A stretch of DNA of 64,000 bases from Solirubrum puertoriconensis (GCF_001483135.1 NZ_LNAL01000006.1:248003-312002), one strand, 5' to 3'. Shown: positions 7,158 through 16,903, counted from the stretch's first letter. A program made the numbers and translations. Notes: a model not told the origin generated them from the letters alone.

Positions 7158-8381
7158 TTACGCCTTATACAGCATTACAATGCCGAAGGCCAGGGCGGTC
7201 AAAATCAGACCTACCATGAAGATGGTGTAGCTCACGCGCAGCAGGCGGTACTTGCGGCCCAGCACCTCGCCCAGGTAGTAAATGTCCGTCACCATGTTGG
7301 TGTAGAGCATGTCCTTGTTGCGCATCAGCTCGTGCATGCCGTCCTGAAAGTGGTCGAGGCTGAGGCGCGTGAAGTTGCCGAAGAACAGCAGGTTTACGCG
7401 GCGGTTGGTGGCAATTTGGGGCGAGCGGCGCAGCCACTTAAAGCTTGTTACATCGGGCTGGGCCGATAGAATAGCCGTAACCACCGAGCCCAGCGACGTA
7501 GCTACCAGCAAGCCCATGGGCACGGCCAGCACGGGATTTTTGGTGAAAGCCGGACCTAGGGTAGAGGTTTTGGCCCCGAGGTAGGTAATGATAACCGACA
7601 GCAGCACCGCGTTCAGGCTGATCATCATGTTGGCCTTTTGGTCGGCCATGCCCGAGAGCTGAATGTGGTTGCTGTACGTTGCGCGAAACATGGTTTCCAC
7701 ACCGCGCTTGCCCTCGGCAAAACCTTCGGCCTTCTCCTGCTGCTTCTTTTCCTTTTTGCCGATTTTCTTCAACTGCTTGTGCTGCTCCTTGATGTTGTCT
7801 TTGAGCTGCTCTTTGTAGCGCGCTTTGCCGGCCTCCGACAAAAACTTGTGCTGCAGCAAAAAGTCGAGCTGGTACTCGGCCCACTCCTTGTTGCCGAACA
7901 CGCGGCCCTGGGTGGCTTCCCACTCGGTGCGCAGCAGCTCGGCATCGGGCAGGCAGTTGTCGCGGCCGAGGTTGCTCATGTCGGCATCTACCATTAGCTT
8001 GTGTAGCTCGGTTTTGCGCGGCTCGTCGCGGTGGGTGGCCCGGATGATGTCTTTCACCAACGCAATGCGCTCGGCCGGGTAGCCCTTGCCTTGCAGCCAC
8101 TGCTCGGCCAGTTCCATGCTGCGGTACTCGTGGCCGTCGTAGCGGTCGATGTAGCCCGTATCGTGAAACCAGGCGGCCAGTACCAGGGCCTCTTGGTCTT
8201 GGGGCGCTAAGCCGGCCGCCTCACCTAGGGCGGCGGCTTCTTTGGCTACGATGTTGGTGTGCTTGAAGGTATGATAAACGAGCTGCGGCGGCAGTTGCTG
8301 CTCAAACAGCTGCTCGACGTAGGCTTTGGCCTGCTTTACAATTTCGGCCTTTGCCGGTTTGAGGGTAGGAGTCGTTTCCAT
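7158..8381 (-). CDS. HD-domain hydrolase fused to PycTM-like (DUF5706) membrane domain
   Basis: A 407-residue protein. Residues about 20-180 form an HD phosphohydrolase domain with metal-site candidates H37/H41, H73-D74 and D134 (YHTFKH, WFHDTGY, VDADMSN). A highly charged Lys/Glu-rich linker follows (190-225). The C-terminal part (228-407) carries the ADQKANMMISLN motif and three membrane segments (about 253-270, 286-306, 384-404), typical of the DUF5706/Pycsar-effector transmembrane domain. PycTM effectors of antiviral Pycsar systems kill by membrane damage when a cyclic pyrimidine binds. Fusion to an HD nuclease or phosphodiesterase is also common in Bacteroidota and may be non-defensive. 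The start at 8381 (METTPTLK) is preferred over 8432. Confidence 0.82.
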   Translation of the reverse strand: METTPTLKPAKAEIVKQAKAYVEQLFEQQLPPQLVYHTFKHTNIVAKEAAALGEAAGLAPQDQEALVLAAWFHDTGYIDRYDGHEYRSMELAEQWLQGKGYPAERIALVKDIIRATHRDEPRKTELHKLMVDADMSNLGRDNCLPDAELLRTEWEATQGRVFGNKEWAEYQLDFLLQHKFLSEAGKARYKEQLKDNIKEQHKQLKKIGKKEKKQQEKAEGFAEGKRGVETMFRATYSNHIQLSGMADQKANMMISLNAVLLSVIITYLGAKTSTLGPAFTKNPVLAVPMGLLVATSLGSVVTAILSAQPDVTSFKWLRRSPQIATNRRVNLLFFGNFTRLSLDHFQDGMHELMRNKDMLYTNMVTDIYYLGEVLGRKYRLLRVSYTIFMVGLILTALAFGIVMLYKA

Positions 8382-8616
8382 TGATGGCGGAAGGTGCGGC
8401 CCACGGCGGGGCCTAATGGCTTTACAACGCAAGCGCGGCCGCGGGGTTCTAAAAGTAGCTCAACCACCTAGGGCCAATGTGCGTAACGGCGGCAACCCAA
8501 CGCCGATGCGTCGAGCTGCGTATCGGCTACTATTGTACCTCGTACGCGTCTCTCAAACGCCAAGGTAGCTGCTGCGGCGGCGCCTTCAACCCGCACGTTT
8601 CTTTCTCATCTGCAAT

Positions 8617-11600
8617 ATGACCCGACCTTTCCTGACTGGCCTGTTGCTGCTGGTCGGTAGCCTGTTTCTGAGGCCCGCCGCAGCCCAGGAAGGCAAAACC
8701 CAGGCTGCCCACCCCGAGCGCCCCAACTACCGAGGCATCGGCAGGGACTGGCAGCAGCAAACCCCGCCCGACAGCGCCCAGCTGCGCTACTCCGTGTTTC
8801 TGATTGGCGACGTAGGCGCGCCTGCCCTGCCCGAAAAAGGCGGTGAACCTTCGCTCAACTTTATGCGTCGCGAAATCCTGAAAGCGGGTGAGCGGAGCAC
8901 TACCGTATACCTCGGCGACAACATTTACGAGTACGGCCTGCCGCCCGTGGGCGCCTACGACCGCAAAGTATCCGAACAACGCCTGATTGAGCAGATCAAC
9001 GTGCTGCGCGATTACAAGGGCGAGAAGTACATGATACCCGGCAACCACGACTGGAAGCAGGGCCTGCCCGGCTCGCTCGAGCAGGTAATTCGGGCGCAGG
9101 TATTTGCCGAAGAGTTCATGAACCGCGATTCGGCCGCTTTCACGCGTACGGGGCCGTTTTACGTACCCGGCAACGGCTGCCCTGGCCCCTACGAAATTCT
9201 GGTGCAGGATAACCTCGCCATTATTGCCATCAACTCGCAGTGGTTTCTGCAAACCCGCGAGCGGCCTTACGGGGCCAACAGCGGTTGCGGCGTAGCCAAC
9301 GAAACCGACTTCTTCGTGCAGCTCGAGGATTTAATGGCCAAGCACCGCAACAAAAACGTGATTGTGGTGGGCCACCACCCCATCTTCTCCGATGGCATTC
9401 ACGGCGGCTACTTCACCCTCGCTGACCACTTTTTCCCGCTGAGCATCGTGTATAAATATGCATTTATACCGCTGCCCATTATTGGCTCTATCTACCCGTT
9501 TGCGCGCAAGTACGGCGGCATATCGCAGGATATCCCGCACCCCTTGTACCAGCAGTACAAAAAGGGGCTGATGGATATCTTCAACAAGTACCCCAACACC
9601 ATTTACGCCGCCGGCCACGAGCACAACCTGCAGTATTTCAAAGCTGAAAACCTGCACCACATTGTGAGCGGCTCGGGCTGCAAAACTCAGCACGTAAAGC
9701 CCGGCCGCAACGGCGAGGCCATTTTCTCCGACAAGGAGAAAGGTTTTGCCCGCGTGAACTACTACCAGAACGGCGAAGTGTGGGTGGAGTATTGGGTGCC
9801 CAACGAGCAGGGCCAATCGGGCCGCTTGGTGTTCCGCCAGTCGCTCTACGCCAAGCAAGCCGTAGCCGGCGACGCCCCCACCACGCCCACCGACCCCTTC
9901 AACGTAGATGTGGCCGGCCGCCCCAAGTTCCGCGACTCAACCGTAACGTTGGCCATCAACCCGCGCTATGCCAAACGCAGCGGCTTTCATAAGGCGCTGT
10001 TTGGCCAGCACTACCGCCAGGAGTGGGCCACGCCCGTTAAGTTTCCGGTGCTCGACCTCGCCACCGAAAAAGGCGGCTTGGAGCCCTACAAAATCGGGGG
10101 CGGCAAGCAAACGGCTTCCCTAAAAGTGCGCAACGAAGAAGGCCGCAACTACACCATCCGTTCGCTCGACAAGGACCCCGCCGCGGTGCTGCCCGAGGCC
10201 CTGCGCGAAACCGCTGCCAAGGACATTCTGCAGGATCAGATTTCGGCCCAACACCCGTACGCGGCCTTCGTAATTCCGCCATTGGCGCAGGCTGCCGGCA
10301 TTCTGCACACCAACCCCGAGCGCCGCTTTATTCCGCGCGACCCGCTGCTGGGCCAGTACTTGGCACGCTTCCAGAACACGCCGGCCATGATTGAGGAAGA
10401 CGCCAAAGACGACCAGTCGAACGTGGCCTCCCTAGGTTACGCCGAAAACCTGGTGGGCACCGACCGCGTGCTGGAGCGCTTGCGCCAGGACAACGACAAC
10501 AAGATCAAAGCCAAAGCCTTTGTACGCTCGCGCCTGTTCGATATGTGGATCGGCGACTGGGACCGACACGAAGACCAGTGGCGCTGGGCCGAAAGCAAGG
10601 ACGAAGAAGGCGACCGAACTTTTACGGCCGTGCCCGAAGACCGCGACATTGCTTTCTTTAAGGGCGATGGTTTCTTCCCGTGGCTGGCGCGCCGCAAGTG
10701 GGCCATTCGCAACTTCCAGAACTTCGGCGAGGATTACGCCGACTGGAAGGGCCTGAACCTGACGGCCCTGGCCAACGACCGCGTGTTCTTAGGTGAAGTA
10801 TCGAAAAAGGACTGGGTGAAAACGGCTGAGGATTTGAAAGCCCGCCTCACCGATGCCGTTATCGACTCGGCGCTGCGCACCCGCTGGCCCGACGACATTT
10901 ACAAGCTGCACGGCCCCGAAATTGCCCGCAAGCTGAAAAGCCGCCGCGAGCTGCTGCCCGAGTTGGCCGCCGACTACTACGAGGTGGTAAACAGCAAGGT
11001 GGAGGTGAAAGGCAGCGAAAAACAGGAACGCTTTGTGGTGGAGCGCCTGCCCGATAACAAAACCCGGGTGCTGGTGAAGAAGGTGAACAAGGAGGGCCAG
11101 ACCACCAAAACCCTCTGGGACCAAACCTACGACGGCAAGACGACCAAAGAGATTCGCCTCTACGGCTTTGCCGGCAACGACTCGTACCGCGTAACCGGCA
11201 ACGTGCCCAAAGGCATCCGGGTGCGCATCATCGGCGGCACCGACCGCGACACCATTGTGGACGAAAGCCGGGTGGGCGGCTCGCTGCTGCGCCCGCACTC
11301 CCTGCAGGTGTACGATGCCGATACCGGCAACGTAATTGTGCCCGGCCGCGAAACGCGCCTGCGCCTCGAGCCCGGCATCGAGGTAAGCCAGTACGACTAC
11401 GCCTCCCGCACCGACCGCAAAGACTACAAGCTGCCCTACTTTGGCCCGGCCGCTTACTTCGGCTACAACATCGACGACGGCATCTTCGTGGGAGGTGGGG
11501 CCACGCTGCGCACATTCGGGTTCCGGCGCGAGCCATTTGCCACCGAGCAAACCCTGGTGGCCAACTATGCACCCTCGCGCCGGGCGTACAACGTGCGCTA

Positions 11601-12552
11601 CAACGGGATCTTCACCAACTTGTTTGGCAAGTACGATCTGTTGCTTAGCTCGCAGCTCTACGGTCCGCAGCTGCTCTACAACTACTTCGGCAAAGGCAAC
11701 GACACCCGCAATGTGGCTCAAGGCGAAGGCAGCGGCAACGCACTCGGCAACCGCATCATCAACGAAACCTACCGCATCCGCTTCTCGCGCTTCTCGTTTG
11801 CGCCCACGCTCGAGCGCGACTTGTTCAGCTTCCTGAAAGTTGGTTTCGGGCCGCAGTACGACCAGTGGCGCATCAGTCGCGAAGACCTAGGCCGCGAAAT
11901 CCGCGAGGGCCTCGACCCGGTAACCGGCAACGGGGTAAGCAGGGCGGCCACTGGCATTCGAGCCTCCGACTTTCAGCTGAACCGCTACGCTGGTGGCCGG
12001 GCTTACTTCAACCTCGACGCCAGCTCGTCGCCCAAAAACCCGCGCATTGGGTTACGCATTACGGGCTCGGCCGAGTACAACCGCCAGCTCAACGGCGAAA
12101 ACCTGCAGTATGGCCGTTTGGCTTCGGAAGTGCGCTTTTACATTTCGCCCAACTTCCCGTTCCAGCTCACATGGGCGGGCCGCATTGGGGCCGCGCGCAA
12201 CCTCGGCGACTACCGTTTCTTCCAGGCCAATACCCTGGGTGGCACCACCAACCTGCGCGGCTACCGCCGCACGCGCTTTGCCGGCCGCAGCGTAACCTAC
12301 GCCAACGCCGAAGCCCGCCTGCAGCTCTTCGCCTTCAACGCCTACCTGGTGCCGGGCAAGTTTGGTATTCTGGGCCTCGCCGACGCGGGCCGCGTGTACA
12401 GCTCGCAGGATACTCGCACGGGCCTGCGCGCCTTCCACACGGGCGTAGGCGGCGGTATCTGGATCGACATACTCAAGCAAGCCGTTATCAACGCTACCTA
12501 CTCGGTGGGCGAGGAGCGGCTCGTCAACGTCGGTTTCGACTTCCTGTTCTAA
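8617..12552 (+). CDS. Secreted calcineurin-like phosphoesterase fused to outer membrane beta-barrel
   Basis: A 1311-residue protein with signal peptide (residues 1-23, ending AAAQ). Residues about 57-400 are a metallophosphoesterase with the full motif set: GDVG (Asp65), GDN (100-102), GNHDW, GHHP and GHEH. The middle part (about 480-900) is unassigned. The last 350-400 residues are rich in alternating aromatic strands, contain GGTTNLRGYRR as in BamA/Omp85-type barrels, and end in a C-terminal Phe (FDFLF), the outer membrane insertion signal. It probably places a phosphoesterase at the outer membrane. Substrate unknown. The substrate-handling role of the middle region cannot be told. Confidence 0.85.
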   Translation: MTRPFLTGLLLLVGSLFLRPAAAQEGKTQAAHPERPNYRGIGRDWQQQTPPDSAQLRYSVFLIGDVGAPALPEKGGEPSLNFMRREILKAGERSTTVYLGDNIYEYGLPPVGAYDRKVSEQRLIEQINVLRDYKGEKYMIPGNHDWKQGLPGSLEQVIRAQVFAEEFMNRDSAAFTRTGPFYVPGNGCPGPYEILVQDNLAIIAINSQWFLQTRERPYGANSGCGVANETDFFVQLEDLMAKHRNKNVIVVGHHPIFSDGIHGGYFTLADHFFPLSIVYKYAFIPLPIIGSIYPFARKYGGISQDIPHPLYQQYKKGLMDIFNKYPNTIYAAGHEHNLQYFKAENLHHIVSGSGCKTQHVKPGRNGEAIFSDKEKGFARVNYYQNGEVWVEYWVPNEQGQSGRLVFRQSLYAKQAVAGDAPTTPTDPFNVDVAGRPKFRDSTVTLAINPRYAKRSGFHKALFGQHYRQEWATPVKFPVLDLATEKGGLEPYKIGGGKQTASLKVRNEEGRNYTIRSLDKDPAAVLPEALRETAAKDILQDQISAQHPYAAFVIPPLAQAAGILHTNPERRFIPRDPLLGQYLARFQNTPAMIEEDAKDDQSNVASLGYAENLVGTDRVLERLRQDNDNKIKAKAFVRSRLFDMWIGDWDRHEDQWRWAESKDEEGDRTFTAVPEDRDIAFFKGDGFFPWLARRKWAIRNFQNFGEDYADWKGLNLTALANDRVFLGEVSKKDWVKTAEDLKARLTDAVIDSALRTRWPDDIYKLHGPEIARKLKSRRELLPELAADYYEVVNSKVEVKGSEKQERFVVERLPDNKTRVLVKKVNKEGQTTKTLWDQTYDGKTTKEIRLYGFAGNDSYRVTGNVPKGIRVRIIGGTDRDTIVDESRVGGSLLRPHSLQVYDADTGNVIVPGRETRLRLEPGIEVSQYDYASRTDRKDYKLPYFGPAAYFGYNIDDGIFVGGGATLRTFGFRREPFATEQTLVANYAPSRRAYNVRYNGIFTNLFGKYDLLLSSQLYGPQLLYNYFGKGNDTRNVAQGEGSGNALGNRIINETYRIRFSRFSFAPTLERDLFSFLKVGFGPQYDQWRISREDLGREIREGLDPVTGNGVSRAATGIRASDFQLNRYAGGRAYFNLDASSSPKNPRIGLRITGSAEYNRQLNGENLQYGRLASEVRFYISPNFPFQLTWAGRIGAARNLGDYRFFQANTLGGTTNLRGYRRTRFAGRSVTYANAEARLQLFAFNAYLVPGKFGILGLADAGRVYSSQDTRTGLRAFHTGVGGGIWIDILKQAVINATYSVGEERLVNVGFDFLF

Positions 12553-12678
12553 GCAGTTGTCAGATGTTAGTTGTCAGTTGGTAGTTGTGGGTTGTCTGGT
12601 ATTTGCCTTTAGCCGCTGCCCTAGGTTGCGCACCGCCCACTAACCGCCGGCAACTAGCAACCGACACCTGAAACCAAC
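12553..12678. other. Intergenic stretch with degenerate short direct repeats
   Basis: The 311-base gap between the two barrel genes holds no credible gene. Just after the stop codon (12557-12596) the sequence is a run of imperfect repeats of GTTGTCAG/GTTAGTTG, a type of decayed intergenic repeat also hinted at around 6906-6950 and 48765-48780. The terminator at 12679 follows. Confidence 0.4.
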
Positions 12679-12754
12679 AAACCCGAAGGCCTGCCTCTTG
12701 GCCAGTGTTGCTCACCTAGGGCGCGCTGAGCTTTGCGGGCAGGCCTTCGGGTTT
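12679..12754. terminator. Long-stem hairpin, likely terminator
   Basis: A perfect 17-base inverted repeat (AAACCCGAAGGCCTGCC and complement) encloses a 42-base loop containing CCTAGG. The A-rich and T-rich ends allow termination in both directions. It lies downstream of the phosphoesterase-barrel gene. Confidence 0.65.
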
Positions 12755-12864
12755 ATAGCGAAAAATTGCCTCAGCCAACAGCCATTTCGGGCGTAGCATC
12801 GTTAGAAGCAAGACGCCCACAGCGCACCTGATATCGACTCATCGGCGCCTAGCCGCTCTCCCTC

Positions 12865-13983
12865 ATGCTTTCACGTTTCCGTCCGTACCGCGGCGGTGCT
12901 GTTTTTGCGCTGCTGCTTGCTGCTGCCTCGGCCCAGGCGCAAATCACGCCACCGGGGCAAGTGTACCCGCGTCCGTTGCCCGCTCAGCCCGATTCGGCCA
13001 CCGACGAGCAGGAGTTTGCTACCCCATCCGTGGTGGGCATGGGCCCGAGCAAGGGGCTTATTTTCCACTACGAGCGCATGCCCCGCTTCCGGGCCGAATC
13101 GAATGCGCAAGTAGTAGGCCTGCGCGATTACGCCACCGAGGCCGAGAAGAACGCCCGCCTCGTGATTAAGGGCTACATTCCCATGCTCAACAACCCGCAC
13201 CTGAAGCTGATTTTGGGGGTGAACTACGAGCGCGAGGAATTTCAATTCCGAAACCCGCCCACCGAGTACGAGCTCTACGACAACATCGAGGACAAGGGCC
13301 TGAAAACCCTAGGTGCGCAGCTGGCCGTTATCCGGCCTGTCAACGAGGTGAATTGGTACATCTTCCGGGTGAAGGGCGAGCTGAGCGGCGACTATACCTC
13401 CTCGGCCCTGGCGCTGCGCGACTACCTGCGGGTGTCGTCGGAGTTCTTGTACGGCTGGAAACGCAGCCCCTCGTTTTCGTGGGGCGTAGGCGTGCAGCTG
13501 GGCTACACCTTTGGCCGCCAGAGCGTGTACCCGGCCGTGCTCTACAACCGCACCTTCAACCCGCGGTTTGGTATCGAGGCCCTGTTTCCGGCCCGCGTAA
13601 CCATGCGCTACAACACTTCGCCCAACTCCATCTTCTACGCGGGCTACACCGTCGATGGCTTCAACTACATCATTAAGCTGCGCAACCCGCTAAGCCGCCG
13701 CGTCGACGACGGACAGCCCGACCCCAACTCCAAGGCCTTGCGCACGCTCGAGCTCCGCGAAACCGAAGTGAAGTTCCGCGGGCGTTGGGAGCGAGCCATC
13801 TTCGATTTCCTGTGGCTGGGGGCCGAAGCCGGCTACCGCTACAACTACGCATTCGACGCCTTCGACCGCACCAACTCCGACCGCCTCAAGATCATCGACT
13901 CGAAGTTTGCCGGTGCGCCTTATGGCAGCCTGGAGCTGTTTATCACCCCGGCCATCATCAAAGCATTTGGCCGGCAACCCTAG
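12865..13983 (+). CDS. Outer membrane beta-barrel protein (DUF6268-like)
   Basis: A 372-residue protein with signal peptide (1-25, ending AQAQ). The mature part is a series of amphipathic strands with Tyr/Phe/Trp girdle residues (e.g. LKLILGVNYEREEF, SFSWGVGVQLGYTFG, IFYAGYTVDGFNYI), consistent with a 12- to 14-strand barrel. The resemblance to the DUF6268 group of Bacteroidota barrels is from memory of such proteins. No enzymatic motif is visible. The stop codon TAG is inside CCTAGG. Confidence 0.75.
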   Translation: MLSRFRPYRGGAVFALLLAAASAQAQITPPGQVYPRPLPAQPDSATDEQEFATPSVVGMGPSKGLIFHYERMPRFRAESNAQVVGLRDYATEAEKNARLVIKGYIPMLNNPHLKLILGVNYEREEFQFRNPPTEYELYDNIEDKGLKTLGAQLAVIRPVNEVNWYIFRVKGELSGDYTSSALALRDYLRVSSEFLYGWKRSPSFSWGVGVQLGYTFGRQSVYPAVLYNRTFNPRFGIEALFPARVTMRYNTSPNSIFYAGYTVDGFNYIIKLRNPLSRRVDDGQPDPNSKALRTLELRETEVKFRGRWERAIFDFLWLGAEAGYRYNYAFDAFDRTNSDRLKIIDSKFAGAPYGSLELFITPAIIKAFGRQP

Positions 13984-14006
13984 GTGCAGCAGCATTTAAA
14001 TGCGAA

Positions 14007-14107
14007 GTAGCGCGGACTTCAGCCCGCGTTTGCTGAAACGGTTGGTGAAGGGGCATCATCGCCCTCACGTTTTCGTTCTGGCAAACGTGGGCTGAAGCCC
14101 GCGCTGC
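14007..14107. repeat. REP-like inverted repeat, GTAGCGCGGACTT family, copy 1
   Basis: Two arms of about 26 bases (14007-14032 and 14082-14107) are imperfect inverted copies beginning GTAGCGCGGACTTC and ending CGCGTTTG. The loop is about 49 bases. The same arm sequence recurs at 40252-40402 and as a remnant at 16904-16931. It lies between the convergent barrel and ppk1 genes. Confidence 0.75.
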
Positions 14108-14168
14108 ATCATTTCTAGGTGACAACGCCCGATATTTCAGTCAACAGGCTCTATACCTAGTATTTATG

Positions 14169-16265
14169 TTACTTACGGCGGCTCTTCTTGCGCAAGTACT
14201 CGTAGGTAGCAAACTGGGCCCGTACAGGCTCGGCGTTGGGACCGCGCAGCAACTCGTTCTGCCAATCGCGCGACTTCGTATTGTCCTGCCGTTGCAGGTC
14301 AACCAGGTGCCGCACTTCGTTGCGGATTTCGGGATTGTAGATGGGAAAAGCCACCTCCACGCGCCGTTCGAGGTTGCGCGTCATCCAGTCGGCTGAGGCT
14401 ACATATACCTGCTCCTGGCCGTTGTTGGCAAACACGTATACCCGGGCGTGCTCGAGGTACCGATCCACGATGCCCCGCTGCGAAATGTTGTCGCTCTGGC
14501 CGGCTTGCCCCGGCACCAGGCACGAGATACCCCGGATGAGCAACTCCACGCGTACGCCGGCCTGGCTGGCCTCGTACAGCTTCCGGATCATTTCTTCATC
14601 CTGCAGGGCGTTTAGCTTCAGGATGATGTAGGCCTCCTGGCCTGCCTGCGCATTGTGCATTTCGGCTTCGATAAGCTGGTGCAGGCGCGGCCGCAGCTCA
14701 AACGGCGCTACCAGCAGGTGCTCAAAGGCAGCAGGCTGCTTGTGGTTGCGGAAGAAATCGAATAAGCGCAGTATCTCGTCGGTAAGGCGGGCGTCGGCCG
14801 TAAACAGGCCGTGGTCGGCGTATACCTGCGAGGTGGCTTCGTTGAAGTTGCCGGTGCTTAAGTAGGCGTACTGGCGCGGCTTGCCCTCTTCTTGCCGGGT
14901 AATCAGCAGCAGCTTGGCGTGCACTTTCAGCTCGGGCACGCCGTAAATAACGGTGGCGCCGGCCCGCTCCAGCTTTTCGGCCCAGCGAATATTCGATTCT
15001 TCGTCGAAGCGCGCCTTTAGCTCCACCACAACCGTTACGCGTTTGCCGTTTTGGGCTGCTTTCAGCAATGCTTTTGCTACGGCACTCTTATCGGCCACGC
15101 GGTAGAGCGTAATGGCTACGTCGGTTACGTCGGGGTCTTTGGCGGCTTCGCGCAACAGCCGCGTTACGTAATCGAACGACTGGTACGGGAAGTGGATGAG
15201 GTGGTCGCGCTCAGCCATGGCCGCCAGCATCGAGTCGTCTTTGCGCGGCAGCGTGGGGTGGGGCAGGGCCGGCTGGGGCGCGTACTGCAGCTCTTTCAGG
15301 CCAAACCCCGGAAAGCCAAAAAAGTCGCGGAAGTTATGGTAGCGGCTGCCCTCCACCAACTCTTCGCGGCCGATACCGGTTTTCTGCATAATGGCGCGCA
15401 GCACCGGCTTGGGCATGGCGGGGTCGTAGAGCAGGCGGGCAGGGTAACCGGTTTCGCGCTTTTTCAGGCTGCTCTTGATTTTAGACAGCAGGTTGTCCGA
15501 TACCTCTTCCTGGATATCCAGCTCGGCATCGCGCGAAATCTTGATGCTGTGCACCTCCACCGAGCGGTACTTCGGGAACAACTCGGCCGCGTAGCACCGG
15601 ATTACGTCGTCGAGAAACATAACGTAGCGCTCCTGCCCGCGCGCAGGCAGCTCCACAAAGCGGCCGCCGTGGCGCTTGGTGGGCAGCTCCATTACCAGCA
15701 CCCGCTCTTCGTCCTCGGCTTTCTTGCCTTTTACCGGCTGCGTAAGGTACAGCGTGAGATACACGGTCTGGTCCTTCAGAAACAAGTAGTGCAGGTTGTC
15801 GTCGAGCACCATGGGCGAAAGCAAATCCTGCACCCGCTCCCGAAAGTAGTGGTGTACCCAGCGGCGCTGCTCCTGGTCGAGGTCGCGCTCCGTAATCAGG
15901 TGAATGTGGTGGCGGTGCAGCTCGGGCAGCAATTGCTCGCGGAAGGTGGCGCCAAACTGCTCTTGCTGCCGGCGTACCTCCTCCAGCACTTGCTGCAGCT
16001 GCTCGGTGGGGTCGTCGCCGAGTTTTGCCCGCGTTTTGCGCTTCAGCTTCTGCAGGCGGCGCAGCGTGGCCACGCGTACCTTAAAGTACTCGTCGAGGTT
16101 GGAGGAGAAGATGGCCAGAAACTTCAGGCGCTCCAGCAGCGGTACGTCGGGGCACTGCGCCTCCTGCAGCACCCGCGCGTTAAAGGTTAGCCAGCTAAGC
16201 TCGCGGTTGTGCAGGGTAGGCTCGGGGGGGAAGGGTGAGGAAGCAGGGTGCGGCATAGCGGACAA
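14169..16265 (-). CDS. ppk1: Polyphosphate kinase 1
   Basis: A 698-residue protein of normal PPK1 length that reversibly transfers the terminal phosphate of ATP onto a growing inorganic polyphosphate chain. Domains appear in order: N domain (NRELSWLTFNARVLQEA near residue 20), head domain, and two phospholipase D-like C domains. The autophosphorylated His is expected in VHAKLLLI, and the LSTGNFNEAT motif follows it. The C2 domain ends with VASADWMTRNLERRVEV. A Lys/Arg-rich tail closes the protein. The gene is 51 bases downstream of sixA in the same direction, so both may be co-transcribed. Confidence 0.97.
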   Translation of the reverse strand: MSAMPHPASSPFPPEPTLHNRELSWLTFNARVLQEAQCPDVPLLERLKFLAIFSSNLDEYFKVRVATLRRLQKLKRKTRAKLGDDPTEQLQQVLEEVRRQQEQFGATFREQLLPELHRHHIHLITERDLDQEQRRWVHHYFRERVQDLLSPMVLDDNLHYLFLKDQTVYLTLYLTQPVKGKKAEDEERVLVMELPTKRHGGRFVELPARGQERYVMFLDDVIRCYAAELFPKYRSVEVHSIKISRDAELDIQEEVSDNLLSKIKSSLKKRETGYPARLLYDPAMPKPVLRAIMQKTGIGREELVEGSRYHNFRDFFGFPGFGLKELQYAPQPALPHPTLPRKDDSMLAAMAERDHLIHFPYQSFDYVTRLLREAAKDPDVTDVAITLYRVADKSAVAKALLKAAQNGKRVTVVVELKARFDEESNIRWAEKLERAGATVIYGVPELKVHAKLLLITRQEEGKPRQYAYLSTGNFNEATSQVYADHGLFTADARLTDEILRLFDFFRNHKQPAAFEHLLVAPFELRPRLHQLIEAEMHNAQAGQEAYIILKLNALQDEEMIRKLYEASQAGVRVELLIRGISCLVPGQAGQSDNISQRGIVDRYLEHARVYVFANNGQEQVYVASADWMTRNLERRVEVAFPIYNPEIRNEVRHLVDLQRQDNTKSRDWQNELLRGPNAEPVRAQFATYEYLRKKSRRK

Positions 16266-16316
16266 TCGCAGCCAAGCAAAACGGCCTAGGTGGGGTTCCC
16301 GTGCCGAGGCGCCTAA

Positions 16317-16817
16317 CTACTCATCGTGGTGGTTCTTGGGGTAGTCGTAGAAGTAGAACTCGGAATTGGCGCGGTGCACCTGCGCCCATTGGTCGGCATG
16401 AAAGTGCAAGCACACCACGGCGGCCGTGGGCATGTCGTTCAGGCTGCGCGTCGACAGCATATTTACCGTGTCGGTGAGGGTAGGGTTGTGGCCCACCAGC
16501 AATACGCTGCTGGCCTCGTCGGGTAATTCTGTGATGATATCGAACAGCCGCTCGGCATCGGCTTCGTAAATACCGGGTATCACCTGTATGCTATCGGGCG
16601 GGTAATTCAGCTCCTTGGCTACCAGTGCAGCAGTGCTCAGGGCGCGCACTGCCGGGCTGCTTACCAGCAAGTCGGGCTGAATGTTGCGGCTGGCCAGCGC
16701 CTGCCCCATGTGCGGGGCATCGGCACGGCCGCGGCTGTTGAGGGGGCGTTCTTTGTCGCTCAACCCGTCGAAGTTCCAACTCGACTTGGCATGGCGCATC
16801 AGGTACAAGGTTTTCAT
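16317..16817 (-). CDS. sixA: SixA-like histidine phosphatase
   Basis: A 166-residue single-domain member of the histidine phosphatase (phosphoglycerate mutase-like) superfamily. The nucleophile motif LMRHAKS (His9) is at the N-terminus, with the second arginine in SSPAVRAL and the second histidine in LVGHNPTL. Length and motifs fit SixA, which removes phosphate from phosphohistidines of signalling proteins. The true substrate here is not known. It is followed on the same strand by ppk1, an enzyme with a phosphohistidine intermediate. Confidence 0.88.
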   Translation of the reverse strand: MKTLYLMRHAKSSWNFDGLSDKERPLNSRGRADAPHMGQALASRNIQPDLLVSSPAVRALSTAALVAKELNYPPDSIQVIPGIYEADAERLFDIITELPDEASSVLLVGHNPTLTDTVNMLSTRSLNDMPTAAVVCLHFHADQWAQVHRANSEFYFYDYPKNHHDE

Positions 16818-16903
16818 CGGGAATGCAGGAGCTTCAGGGTGGCTGTTTGCTTTACTGCCACCCTGGCAAAATAGTTATTGAGGGCGGCAACCTAGGGCAG
16901 CAG

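Noticed and set aside
7158-8381. Complete Pycsar antiphage operon
   Set aside because: The cyclase-like gene is convergent rather than in an operon, lacks a catalytic Asn, and the effector is fused to an HD domain common outside defence loci. Kept only as a signalling hypothesis.
15051-16190. Plus-strand frame of 379 residues
   Set aside because: Antisense to ppk1, which is unmistakable. Low-complexity Val/Gln/Leu composition of a shadow frame.
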